Source of the DNA: Bacteroidota bacterium
GTDB taxonomy: Bacteria > Bacteroidota > Bacteroidia > Cytophagales > Cytophagaceae
NCBI GenBank assembly: GCA_023391415.1
Contig: JAEWAY010000003.1
Location: 62,001-126,000, forward strand
Direction of reading: 5' to 3'
Length of the DNA stretch: 64,000 bases
The position numbers and the translations under genes were made by a program. This document shows positions 25,171 to 33,695 of the stretch, in pieces (positions within the stretch are counted from its first letter, which is position 1; each line of letters starts with the position of its first letter). Below the pieces are notes generated by a model. That model saw only the letters and a program-made list of their open reading frames with translations. It made no database searches and had not been told where the DNA came from.

Positions 25171-26442
25171 TTAACGCGTTTCCGCCTTTTCGTCCTCGAG
25201 ATTAAAAAGGTCGTTGAGCACATCGATCAGCGTTTCGGCTTCTCCTCGCTTGCAGGCGGCTTTGAGTTGCAGTACGGGAAGCTTGATGATCTTTTGCATG
25301 ATGTTTTTGGTGATCGTGTCCACTTTGCGGGATTCTTCATCACTCAACTGCTTCATGTAGCGGGCCAGCTCTTCCTGTCGGATCTGTTCAAAAGCGTTCT
25401 TCAACTTGTTAATGGTAGGAGATACCATCATTTCCCTGGACCAGTTGTTGAATTCGGCGATGGATTCGTTTACGATCGCTTTTACTTGAGGAATGGCGTT
25501 GATCCTGTTTTCAAGCGCTTCGGTAGCGCGGTTGCGGATACTGTCGATATGGTAGACAATAGCGCCTGGCAACTCATCTACGGATGGCTCAATGCTCCTC
25601 GGTACAGAGATATCGATAAAGTATTTGAAGGAGAGAATCTGCATGGTCTGAACCATCGCTTTGGTAACAAAGGGCTCATTTCTGGCGATGGAACATACGA
25701 TCACATCGGCCCGCTCGATTGTTTTCCAGACGTCTTCGAATGGTATTACGATCGCGCGCGTACCCTCCGCCAGTTCAAAGGCTTTGCTGATTGTACGATT
25801 GGTGACGTAGATATTGGGTATGGGTGTATCCAGAAGATTTTTGAATACGTCTTTACCCATTTCGCCAAGACCGATTACCAAAACAGTGGGATTGACGATT
25901 TCGGCGCTGAGTTCCTCGGCGAGTTCTACTGTCGCGTACGATACGGAAGCCGCTCCGTCGCGGAAACAGGTTTCCTGTACAATTTTTTTGTTGGTGAAGA
26001 AGGTCGTGTGCATGAGGCGGTGCAGAAACGGACCAGCCATATTGAGGTCCGCGGACCATTGGTAGGCGTGCTTTACCTGACCGGATATCTGCATGTCTCC
26101 GATAACCTGAGCGTCTAGTCCGACGGCTACGTCGAATAGGTGCTCTATCGCTTCGGAGTGGTCTTTTATGCAATGAAAATAGGAGTAATAGGAGGAAGCG
26201 TCAAAGTTTCCTTTGACTATGCCGATCAGCTTCACGATCTCGGCGCTGTAGTCTTTTTCAGACAGGTAGTAGATCTCAGTACGGTTGCAGGTGGATATTA
26301 CCAGACATTCAGCCAGGCCCGCTACTTCCTTCAGGCTAAGCATCAGTTTTTTGCATCCTGTTTCGTCAAGGGAGAACATTTCCCGGATGTCGACCGGAGC
26401 TGTTTTGTAGGTAAGACTAACCGCTTTAAAATTCTCTTCCAT
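25171..26442 (-). CDS. hemA: Glutamyl-tRNA reductase
   Basis: HemA reduces glutamyl-tRNA to glutamate-1-semialdehyde, the committed step of C5-pathway tetrapyrrole synthesis. The 423-residue protein has the catalytic Cys52 in VISTCNRTEIYYL, an NADPH-binding VIGLGEMGKDVF (about 191-202) and the long C-terminal dimerisation helix. The last residues form an acidic tail. A promoter-like site lies just upstream. It heads the run hemA, lipoprotein, rocD, hemB. Confidence 0.96.
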   Translation of the reverse strand: MEENFKAVSLTYKTAPVDIREMFSLDETGCKKLMLSLKEVAGLAECLVISTCNRTEIYYLSEKDYSAEIVKLIGIVKGNFDASSYYSYFHCIKDHSEAIEHLFDVAVGLDAQVIGDMQISGQVKHAYQWSADLNMAGPFLHRLMHTTFFTNKKIVQETCFRDGAASVSYATVELAEELSAEIVNPTVLVIGLGEMGKDVFKNLLDTPIPNIYVTNRTISKAFELAEGTRAIVIPFEDVWKTIERADVIVCSIARNEPFVTKAMVQTMQILSFKYFIDISVPRSIEPSVDELPGAIVYHIDSIRNRATEALENRINAIPQVKAIVNESIAEFNNWSREMMVSPTINKLKNAFEQIRQEELARYMKQLSDEESRKVDTITKNIMQKIIKLPVLQLKAACKRGEAETLIDVLNDLFNLEDEKAETR

Positions 26443-26456
26443 AATTAAACCGGATA

Positions 26457-26487
26457 CAAAAATAATGGAATCATTTGAAAAGGTAAA
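26457..26487 (-). promoter_or_regulatory. Promoter-like site of hemA
   Basis: On the minus strand TTTA (26487-26484) lies 19 bases before TATTTTTG (26464-26457), an exact TAnnTTTG match. The -7 box ends 14 bases before the hemA ATG, implying a leader of about ten bases. Confidence 0.45.
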
Positions 26488-26551
26488 GCTATATGTAATA
26501 AATTGCCTTCATTAGAGAATTAAATACAAAATCGCTCCTTTTTTTGTTCCA

Positions 26552-27751
26552 ATGAAATTGCATAATTTAAAGTCTTGGGATTTGTATCAGAACAAGTCGC
26601 GCTATAAAACGCTGATCGTTGTAGCGGCGCTGATCATTGGGAGCGCGTCTATTTTTTATACCCGGATGCTGGTAGACTCCCTGGCGGAGAGGGAAAGGAA
26701 GCTGATAGACTTGTACGCGAAAGGACTGATCAACGCGGTCGAAGCTCCCAGCAATGGAAATATGACTTTTCTTTTTCAGGAAATTATTGAGGCGAATAAT
26801 TCGATTCCGGTGATTTTGACGGATCAAAATTTTTTTCCTTTAAGCGAACGGAATGTAAGGATGCCCGCTCATTTTAGTGAGGAGGAAAGGGAAAACTTCC
26901 TGAAGGATGAGATCGTCAGGATGCGGGAAGAAAGGACGCCGATTATTGTACAGCTTGGTCCGGGCCTGAAGAATTACATTTTTTATCGTAATTCGTTTTT
27001 GCTGAGACAGCTCATGTATTATCCCTATATCCAGCTTACGATTATCGCTATTTTCGCGGTGCTGGCTTATGTGGCCTTCAGCTATAGCCGCAACGCGGAG
27101 CAAAACAGGGTATGGGTCGGATTGGCTAAAGAGACCGCCCATCAGTTGGGAACGCCGATCTCATCGCTTATGGCCTGGATGGAGCTTTTAAAGACTGATT
27201 CGGGGTTTCCTAAAGAAGTTTTTTTACCTGAATTGGAAAAAGACATTGGCCGCCTGGATATGATCGCTTCCAGATTTTCAAATATAGGTTCTGTACCCAG
27301 TTTGAAAATGGAGGACATGTATAGTGTCGTCAGCCATACGGCAGAATATATGAGAACCCGTATTTCGCCCAAAATAGTATTGAATGTAGAGGCGGAAGAC
27401 AAGGCGCTGGTGCCGGTCAACGTCGCTCTTTTTGAATGGGTAATCGAAAATCTGGTCAAGAACGCGGTCGACGCGATGGGTGGAAGTGGGAGTATTATGA
27501 TCCGGATAAGGAATATGGCCGGGTATCTCGCGATAGATGTCAGTGATACTGGAAAAGGGATCTTGAAATCAAATTTCAGGAATGTTTTTAAACCGGGCTA
27601 TACGACCAGAAAACGGGGATGGGGACTTGGGCTTACACTGGTAAAACGTATTGTCGAGAATTACCATGGAGGGAAGATTTTTATCCTTAAATCGGAACTG
27701 GGAATAGGGACTACCTTCAGAATATTACTAAAAAACAAAGACGGGATATAA
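26552..27751 (+). CDS. Sensor histidine kinase, two-TM with periplasmic domain
   Basis: A 399-residue kinase: TM1 at about 19-38, a periplasmic sensor region of about 120 residues (no recognised fold), TM2 at about 159-178, then HisKA with His197 in the motif KETAHQLGTPISSL, and an HATPase domain (ENLVKNAVDAM, VSDTGKGI, KRGWGLGLTLVKRIVE). The HQLGTP form of the H box is characteristic of a Bacteroidota kinase group. No response regulator is adjacent, so its target is unknown. It diverges from hemA. Confidence 0.9.
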   Translation: MKLHNLKSWDLYQNKSRYKTLIVVAALIIGSASIFYTRMLVDSLAERERKLIDLYAKGLINAVEAPSNGNMTFLFQEIIEANNSIPVILTDQNFFPLSERNVRMPAHFSEEERENFLKDEIVRMREERTPIIVQLGPGLKNYIFYRNSFLLRQLMYYPYIQLTIIAIFAVLAYVAFSYSRNAEQNRVWVGLAKETAHQLGTPISSLMAWMELLKTDSGFPKEVFLPELEKDIGRLDMIASRFSNIGSVPSLKMEDMYSVVSHTAEYMRTRISPKIVLNVEAEDKALVPVNVALFEWVIENLVKNAVDAMGGSGSIMIRIRNMAGYLAIDVSDTGKGILKSNFRNVFKPGYTTRKRGWGLGLTLVKRIVENYHGGKIFILKSELGIGTTFRILLKNKDGI

Positions 27752-27839
27752 AGATTGTCCTCCCGCCTTTATTTTTCTTATTTGGAGAATATTAATTATT
27801 CTGACTTATGAAGGTGTGAACCAAGCGTAATAGAAAGCT

Positions 27840-29063
27840 TTAGTTGTTTTTTATTAGTCGCTCGATGATTGTCTGGTTGCCGTCGTTAAGTACACAGTGG
27901 TATATGCCGGGGGTAAGTCCTTCCGTGGAAACTCTTTGAGATCCCGCGATACGGGTTCGTAATATACTGTTTCCGAGTTGATCATAAATGTCGAGAGTGA
28001 CGCTGAGTCGCTCGTCCGATACGATATTGATATGCTCGTCAAACGGATTGGGGTAAACGTGAAAAGCGGATTCGGCGTTTAGGTCTGTCGTTGATGTGAT
28101 AATATCAGGGCTGTAGTACAGAGTAATAGACGCCTGGGCTATCCACTCGTCATGATCCTTCTCGTAGCGGGCGGCGATAATCTCAGTCAGTTTATTATTG
28201 CTTCTAAAATCTAACGGTGGTAATAAGACGTTATCGCTGGAGACGGATAAGTCGTACCGGTATATGTATTTAAAATCGGCATGAAGTTCACCGTCGGGAT
28301 AGTACTCTTCCGTCCAGTATAGTACTTCATCAATATTGCCGTACGTATCATAGGTATAGGAATGTTTTGAAAGCGGATACCAATCTTCATCCAGATGATT
28401 CACATAAAATATATGCTCGTCAACGAGTCGTTTATCAGAGTAACTATAAAATGTTTTATTGCCAGGGTACCATGTTTCATCCGCTCTTTGCTGATAAAGA
28501 GTTTCTAATACCAGCATATTGTCTTCGTTGTATGTATATTCTGTTTTATAATAATAGTGTTGGTCTTCCGAGATATAGGAGCTTGTCGTCAGATACAGGC
28601 CACTTTCATTGTAATAGTATTGGTTGATGTTTATCGTATCCCATTTTTGACTCGTGTCGTTCCAACGACACTCGTATTCCATATGGAAGGTCTTGTCGGG
28701 GTTGAGCAGTATAACGCTTTTGCGGTCGGGGACGCGGTTGTCATGATCATCAATGCTGTATTTTGTTCTTATGATTGTTTGTTCGTCCAAAAGATATTGT
28801 ATGACGTTTATCTCCTCTGGTACGTTGTCTGGAAGGGAAAAGACTATCGTAGAATCAAGTCGCTGAATATCGTCTCCATACACGCGACTCCGGATTAAGT
28901 CGGAACCCGGCTGATTTTGACTTATCAGACGAGAAGAAGGATTGATTAAATGCTTTATGGGGAACGAATATCCCGTGTCGTATCCGCGAAGTGCTTCCTC
29001 TGATTGTCCCAGACAGGCATTGGTGATGGCAATGAAACCAATGAGCGCGGAGAAGTATTTCAT
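27840..29063 (-). CDS. T9SS cargo protein of unknown function
   Basis: The 407-residue protein has a signal peptide (about 1-19, ending ACLGQ) and a type A T9SS sorting domain at about 328-407 (FHVYPNPFDEHINIVSDE, then LGNSILRTRI, and GIYHCVLNDG near the end). Between them is a region rich in Tyr, Asp and Thr with recurring YY.S/TYTYDT-like units (for example KTEYTYNEDN, KHSYTYDTYGNIDEVLYW), reminiscent of YD-type beta-strand repeats though too diverged to name. It is expected to be secreted and attached to the cell surface. It diverges from the CotH gene across 328 bases. Confidence 0.85.
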   Translation of the reverse strand: MKYFSALIGFIAITNACLGQSEEALRGYDTGYSFPIKHLINPSSRLISQNQPGSDLIRSRVYGDDIQRLDSTIVFSLPDNVPEEINVIQYLLDEQTIIRTKYSIDDHDNRVPDRKSVILLNPDKTFHMEYECRWNDTSQKWDTININQYYYNESGLYLTTSSYISEDQHYYYKTEYTYNEDNMLVLETLYQQRADETWYPGNKTFYSYSDKRLVDEHIFYVNHLDEDWYPLSKHSYTYDTYGNIDEVLYWTEEYYPDGELHADFKYIYRYDLSVSSDNVLLPPLDFRSNNKLTEIIAARYEKDHDEWIAQASITLYYSPDIITSTTDLNAESAFHVYPNPFDEHINIVSDERLSVTLDIYDQLGNSILRTRIAGSQRVSTEGLTPGIYHCVLNDGNQTIIERLIKNN

Positions 29064-29391
29064 ATATTTGATTATAATTATTTCGCGAATTGAATTGTAT
29101 GGCTAAAATATGGAATAGTTTCTAAGATTATAATATTTATTTAACACTATCGCGAATAGCTCGTGTTTTTCAGGATATTGTATTCTGGTTAGTTAGTATT
29201 TGATTTTTTGTAGCGTGTTTGTTAGGTTTGTTTTTGGGATTTCCCGCTTATGTTAAATCTTGACAGGCCTCCGCGAAGTTGATATATAATTAACCAATTT
29301 GTTTTTGTTCGAACTTCTCGATTTTATTAAGACTAGCTTGGGAGATTTTGACCTTGTTCGTTAATATATAAAATTTAATGCCTTATTGATT
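29064..29391. other. Divergent intergenic region between two T9SS cargo genes
   Basis: No gene seen. AT-rich, with a full-consensus plus-strand promoter at 29199-29230 and a plausible leader of about 155 bases before the CotH gene. No clear minus-strand promoter was found. Confidence 0.5.
29199..29230 (+). promoter_or_regulatory. Full-consensus Bacteroidota promoter of the CotH gene
   Basis: TTTG at 29199-29202, 20 bases, then TAGGTTTG at 29223-29230: an exact match to TTTG-N19/21-TAnnTTTG. Transcription would start near 29236, giving an unusually long leader of about 155 bases. Confidence 0.6.
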
Positions 29392-31371
29392 ATGAAAATT
29401 CAAAGTTATTTATTGGTACTTCTTTTGACTTCCTGGACAGCTATCGCTCAGGAAAAGCTCACGACTGACAGAGTTATTGGTTCGCTCCAATATTATGATT
29501 ATGATCTTGAAGAGTGTTCCGATGAAGTAAATATTAAAGAAAACGCGTTTGATGGCATATTGGATAATATGGTTGCCGTTTGTGAAAGGAGTGGTGGTTG
29601 GGTTGGTCTTGATCTTGGAGAAAAATATGTAATAACCGCCATTGCTTATAGTCCTGCATCCGGGTTGGCGAACAATATGCTTTTGGGAATATTCGAAGGA
29701 GCGAACGAGCCTGATTTTGGAGACGCTATTCCTTTGTATATCATCAAGGAAGAACCTGAAGAGAATCGAATGACTTCTACCGAGATCGCTTGCTCGAGAG
29801 GATTTCGTTATGTTCGCTATGTGAGTCCGGCGGAATCTCGTTGCAATGTGGCAGAGTTGGAATTTTATGGATATAAAGGGGAAGGGGATGATTCCAAGCT
29901 TGTGCAATTAACAAATCTTCCAACCATTGTTATTCATACAGTTGGCGCGGAAGATATTGTTATTAAGGAAAAATATATAAAAGGAATTGTTTCTGTGATC
30001 TCTGAAGAGGGAGCAGCTATTTATACAGATAGTCTCGAAATAAAAGGTCGTGGTAATTCCAGTTGGACATTCCCCAAAAAACCTTACAGAATGAAATTAT
30101 ATGAGAAAGCTTCATTACTAGGTGCACCTGCCAAAGAAAAAAACTGGACACTGATTAATAACTTTGGAGACAAAACGTTGATGAGAAATCTTTTGGCGTT
30201 TGACTTAAGTGACAAGTTAGAGATTGGTTATACCCCATTCGGGACTCCGGTTGATGTTGTACTTAATGGAGAGTACAAAGGAACATATCAACTATGTGAT
30301 CAGATTGAAGTAGCGCAAGGGAGAGTTGAAGTTGAGAAAATGAAAGAAGATGATATCACTCTACCGAATCTTTCGGGAGGTTATTTGCTGGAAATCGACG
30401 CGTATGCTCATGAGGAAGTTTCATGGTTTAGCTCCTCAATGACTGGGATTCCAGTTACTATAAAATATCCAAAGGATGATGAAATAGTTTCAGAGCAAAA
30501 GAACTATATAAAATCATTTTTTGATTTAATGGAAAGTGCTTTATATTCAGATAATTACAAAGACAAGACAAGTGGATATAGAAAATATATAGATGTTTCC
30601 AGCTTTCTTAGTCATTTTTTAGTTGGAGAAATCTCAGGTAATACGGATACATATTGGAGTACTTATCTATATAAAAAAAGAAATGAGGATTTTTTTCGGT
30701 TTGGTCCGGTTTGGGATTTTGATATTGCCTATGAGAATGACTACAGGACTTTCCCTATAAATAGTAATCCTGATTGGGTTTATGCGACAACAGGAAGTTC
30801 CGCTGGTATGACCAGGCAGTTGGTTAATAAATTGTTCTCAGATGAGTCTTTTGTTCAGGATTTGAAAGATATTTATGCAGATTATCGCGATAGAGATGTG
30901 CTATCAGAAGAATCTTTACTTAGTGTTGTAGATAGTTATGAACAACAACTTCAACAGTCGCAACAATTGAATTTCATAAGGTGGGATATTATGAATAGCA
31001 TGGAGCACATGAATCCGTATGTTTGGGGTTCTTATGAGGCAGAAGTTGAGAATATTAGAAGTTACATCAGAGAGAGATTAACTTGGCTGGATGCTAAATT
31101 GGATTACTCTCCGGGACCTGTTACCTCATTAACGACTTTACGAAAGGAAAATCAGAATGTAATTGTACATGCAGAAGATAATAAAATTTATTTGAGGAAC
31201 TTATCCGAGCAAAAACAGCAGATTGACGTGGTAGATATGCTGGGAAGAAAAGTTTTTTCAGGTATTTTGAATGATCAGTTAACTATCTCATCAGGTTCGG
31301 GTATGTTTCTGATACATGTTTCAGAACGGAATCAGAATATTCACTTGAGGGTTAAATGTATAGTTAAATAA
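29392..31371 (+). CDS. Secreted CotH-family protein kinase-like T9SS cargo
   Basis: A 659-residue protein: signal peptide (1-20), a discoidin/F5-8C-like domain at about 22-162 (FDGILDNM, GGWVGLDLGEKYVITAIAY, FRYVRYVSP, AELEFYGY), a CotH kinase domain at about 195-560, and a T9SS type A sorting domain at about 590-659 (VVDMLGRKVFSG, GMFLIHVSE). CotH signatures are GRGNSSWTFPKKPYRMKL (219-236), KNWTLINNFGDKTLMRN (250-266), GGYLLEID (329-336) and FGPVWDFDIAY (437-447), the last holding the metal-binding Asp region. CotH proteins are atypical secreted kinases. DNA is clearly more AT-rich than its neighbours, which suggests transfer. Confidence 0.88.
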   Translation: MKIQSYLLVLLLTSWTAIAQEKLTTDRVIGSLQYYDYDLEECSDEVNIKENAFDGILDNMVAVCERSGGWVGLDLGEKYVITAIAYSPASGLANNMLLGIFEGANEPDFGDAIPLYIIKEEPEENRMTSTEIACSRGFRYVRYVSPAESRCNVAELEFYGYKGEGDDSKLVQLTNLPTIVIHTVGAEDIVIKEKYIKGIVSVISEEGAAIYTDSLEIKGRGNSSWTFPKKPYRMKLYEKASLLGAPAKEKNWTLINNFGDKTLMRNLLAFDLSDKLEIGYTPFGTPVDVVLNGEYKGTYQLCDQIEVAQGRVEVEKMKEDDITLPNLSGGYLLEIDAYAHEEVSWFSSSMTGIPVTIKYPKDDEIVSEQKNYIKSFFDLMESALYSDNYKDKTSGYRKYIDVSSFLSHFLVGEISGNTDTYWSTYLYKKRNEDFFRFGPVWDFDIAYENDYRTFPINSNPDWVYATTGSSAGMTRQLVNKLFSDESFVQDLKDIYADYRDRDVLSEESLLSVVDSYEQQLQQSQQLNFIRWDIMNSMEHMNPYVWGSYEAEVENIRSYIRERLTWLDAKLDYSPGPVTSLTTLRKENQNVIVHAEDNKIYLRNLSEQKQQIDVVDMLGRKVFSGILNDQLTISSGSGMFLIHVSERNQNIHLRVKCIVK

Positions 31372-31390
31372 ATAATATACGCTTAAAGAT

Positions 31391-31436
31391 AGAAGGCCTG
31401 ATCATGCTGTTGTAAGTAGTTATGTTCAGGTCTTCT
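31391..31436 (+). terminator. Hairpin terminator of the CotH gene
   Basis: AGAAGGCCTGA (31391-31401) pairs with TCAGGTCTTCT (31426-31436), with one G-T pair and a 24-base loop, followed by GTGGTTTTTG. Placed 19 bases after the CotH stop and before the convergent aguA end. Confidence 0.5.
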
Positions 31437-31468
31437 GTGGTTTTTGAATGCTTGGAGAGTAGTTGCAA

Positions 31469-32518
31469 TTACAATACCGCCGGCTCCTGCTGACTCAGAC
31501 AATGCCAGCTTCCCAATCCCCATATAACATCTCTGGAGTCGACCCCGACTACTTTACGATCTTTGAATACACTGGATAATATGTTCAGCGCCTTGTCGTC
31601 GTTGGGGTCGTCAAAGACCGGTACGATCACCGCCGAGTTGGCGATGTAGAAGTTGGCGTAGGACGCGGGCATACGCTCGCCTCTGATATAAAGAGGAGCG
31701 GGCATGGGCAACTCAACGATATGGAGCGGTTTGCCATTTTCCAGTTTCATTTTCTCCAGCGCTTCCATGTTTTCTTTCAGGATAGGATAGTTCGCGTCGG
31801 AAGCGTTATGCTCTACAACTGTTACTACGGTGTCTTCATTGACAAACCGGGTTATGTCGTCAATATGTCCATCGGTGTCGTCTCCGACTATTCCGTCGCC
31901 AAGCCATAATACATTGCTTACACCATAATAGTTGATCAGATATTGTTCAATTTCGCTCTTGCTCAGATGGGGGTTCCTGTTTTTATTTAACAGGCAGTTG
32001 GTTGTAGTCAATACAGTCCCTTTGCCGTTGAATTCGACGGCGCCGCCTTCCATGACAATACCTGGAAGTATTACCGGAATGGAAAGTTTTTCACCTATTT
32101 TGGAAGGGATTACATCATCGTCTCCGTATGGAGGATATTTACCTCCCCAGGCGTTGTACCCCCAATCGAGAATGATTTTTTTCCGCTCCGCGCGCGGATT
32201 GATCAGAAAGCCGGGACCATGGTCTCTACACCATGCGTCGTTGGACGCGAACCGGTGAAAACGGATCATATCCATGTTCACTCCAGCTTGCTCCAGATGT
32301 TTTGTAGCGATAAGCTCCAATTCTTCCGTTCCCACATTGATATTGACATATTCGCCTTCGGCGACTATTTTGACAAATTGAGAGTAGGAAGGGTATGTCG
32401 CCGAAAGCATTTCGCCAGGCCAGGTCTTTTGATTATGAGGCCAACTCAACCAAGTGGATTCATGCGGAGTCCATTCGGCTGGAAAGTAGTATCCAAGGTC
32501 TTTCGGAAGTCGTGTCAT
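31469..32518 (-). CDS. aguA: Agmatine deiminase
   Basis: AguA hydrolyses agmatine to N-carbamoylputrescine and ammonia. The 349-residue protein has family motifs WLSWPHNQKTWPG (about 22-34), DWGYNAWGGKYPPY (about 117-130), MEGGAVEFNGKGTVLTT, DDTDGHIDDITRF (about 211-223, acidic/His active-site residues) and the catalytic Cys340 in GSWHCLSQQEPA. It overlaps functionally with the next gene and lies 9 bases after it, so aguB-aguA form an operon for putrescine synthesis from agmatine. Confidence 0.95.
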   Translation of the reverse strand: MTRLPKDLGYYFPAEWTPHESTWLSWPHNQKTWPGEMLSATYPSYSQFVKIVAEGEYVNINVGTEELELIATKHLEQAGVNMDMIRFHRFASNDAWCRDHGPGFLINPRAERKKIILDWGYNAWGGKYPPYGDDDVIPSKIGEKLSIPVILPGIVMEGGAVEFNGKGTVLTTTNCLLNKNRNPHLSKSEIEQYLINYYGVSNVLWLGDGIVGDDTDGHIDDITRFVNEDTVVTVVEHNASDANYPILKENMEALEKMKLENGKPLHIVELPMPAPLYIRGERMPASYANFYIANSAVIVPVFDDPNDDKALNILSSVFKDRKVVGVDSRDVIWGLGSWHCLSQQEPAVL

Positions 32519-32527
32519 TTTATCTTG

Positions 32528-33403
32528 TTAGTCTTCGTCGATATATCGTTTGCAAATTGGCTGGTAAGTATCAATCCTGCGGTCGCGTAAGAATGGCCAT
32601 GTTGTCCTGTACATGTCGGATTGGCTGATGATGATCTCTTCTACGTGTACTGTTTCCTGAAAGTGGTCCGCTTTGTACAGCAAGGTGCCGAAAGGATTAG
32701 CGATAAAGGATCCCCCCCAGAATTGTTGACCCGCTTCCTCGCCGACGCGGTTTACGCTGACGACATGTACACCATTGGCGATCGCGTGGCTTCGTTGTAT
32801 TGTTTCCCAGGCGTCGTGCTGCTCTTTGTTGACTGTCTCGTTTTCCGTCATATCCCATCCTATAGCTGTAGGATAAAACAAAACTTCCGCGCCCATGAGA
32901 CTCGTAATTCGGGCTGCTTCCGGGTACCATTGATCCCAGCATATCAGCACCCCAATGGTGGCGTAACGGGTTTTGAAAACCTTGTATCCAAGATCACCGG
33001 GAGTAAAGTAAAACTTCTCATAGTATCCCGGATCGTCCGGTATGTGCATTTTGCGATATTTGCCTAGATACTTTCCATCAGCGTCGATCACGGCGGTGGT
33101 ATTGTGATAAAGCCCTTCCGCCCGTTTTTCGAACAAGGAAGCGACAATGACCACACCCGTTTCAGCCGCTATCTTGGAAAGAGCTTCTGTGGAAGGACCG
33201 GGAACGGGTTCCGCGAGCGCGAAGTTCGCGTGTAGTTCTTCGTCACAAAAATAGAGTGAACGAAAGAGTTCCTGCAGACATACGATCCGCGCTCCTTTGG
33301 CGGCCGCTTCACGAATGGCGGCGATGTTCTTCTCCATATTGACAACGGGATCCTTATCGGAGGATAATTGAACCAGGCCAATTTTTACTTTTTTCTCTGA
33401 CAC
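32528..33403 (-). CDS. aguB: N-carbamoylputrescine amidohydrolase
   Basis: AguB hydrolyses N-carbamoylputrescine to putrescine, CO2 and ammonia. The 291-residue nitrilase-family protein has the triad Glu45 (CLQELFRSLYF), Lys118 (YRKMHIPDDPGYYEK) and Cys155 (LICWDQWYPEAAR). The start codon is GTG (MSEKKVKIGLVQL). It precedes aguA in the operon. It is the second nitrilase-superfamily enzyme in the window; motif contexts clearly separate it from the omega-amidase at 9560. Confidence 0.95.
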   Translation of the reverse strand: MSEKKVKIGLVQLSSDKDPVVNMEKNIAAIREAAAKGARIVCLQELFRSLYFCDEELHANFALAEPVPGPSTEALSKIAAETGVVIVASLFEKRAEGLYHNTTAVIDADGKYLGKYRKMHIPDDPGYYEKFYFTPGDLGYKVFKTRYATIGVLICWDQWYPEAARITSLMGAEVLFYPTAIGWDMTENETVNKEQHDAWETIQRSHAIANGVHVVSVNRVGEEAGQQFWGGSFIANPFGTLLYKADHFQETVHVEEIIISQSDMYRTTWPFLRDRRIDTYQPICKRYIDED

Positions 33404-33695
33404 TTTGGATAGCGATTTTAAGGTGGATAAAGTAATTACGAAATTACAGTTTATTTACCAATCTTTCCACTTTCGTGAAATTTCGGGATATTCCGATATT
33501 ACTTAATATATGCTATTACATATGATAATGTATTTTGATTCATATTGGTCATTGTTTACCTAATGATAAGCTTCGCTATGTAAAAAAACAGCCAAATGTA
33601 TATTTTAATATACAATGTCTTTTTATAGTATTGCTTTAAGCGCCCTTGGGGGTTATTTTAGCGAAAACCAGGGAGATTCTTTTGAATAACTTCAT

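Noticed and set aside
25267..26118. Plus-strand frame of 283 codons opposite hemA
   Set aside because: hemA is unambiguous; the frame has no family features.
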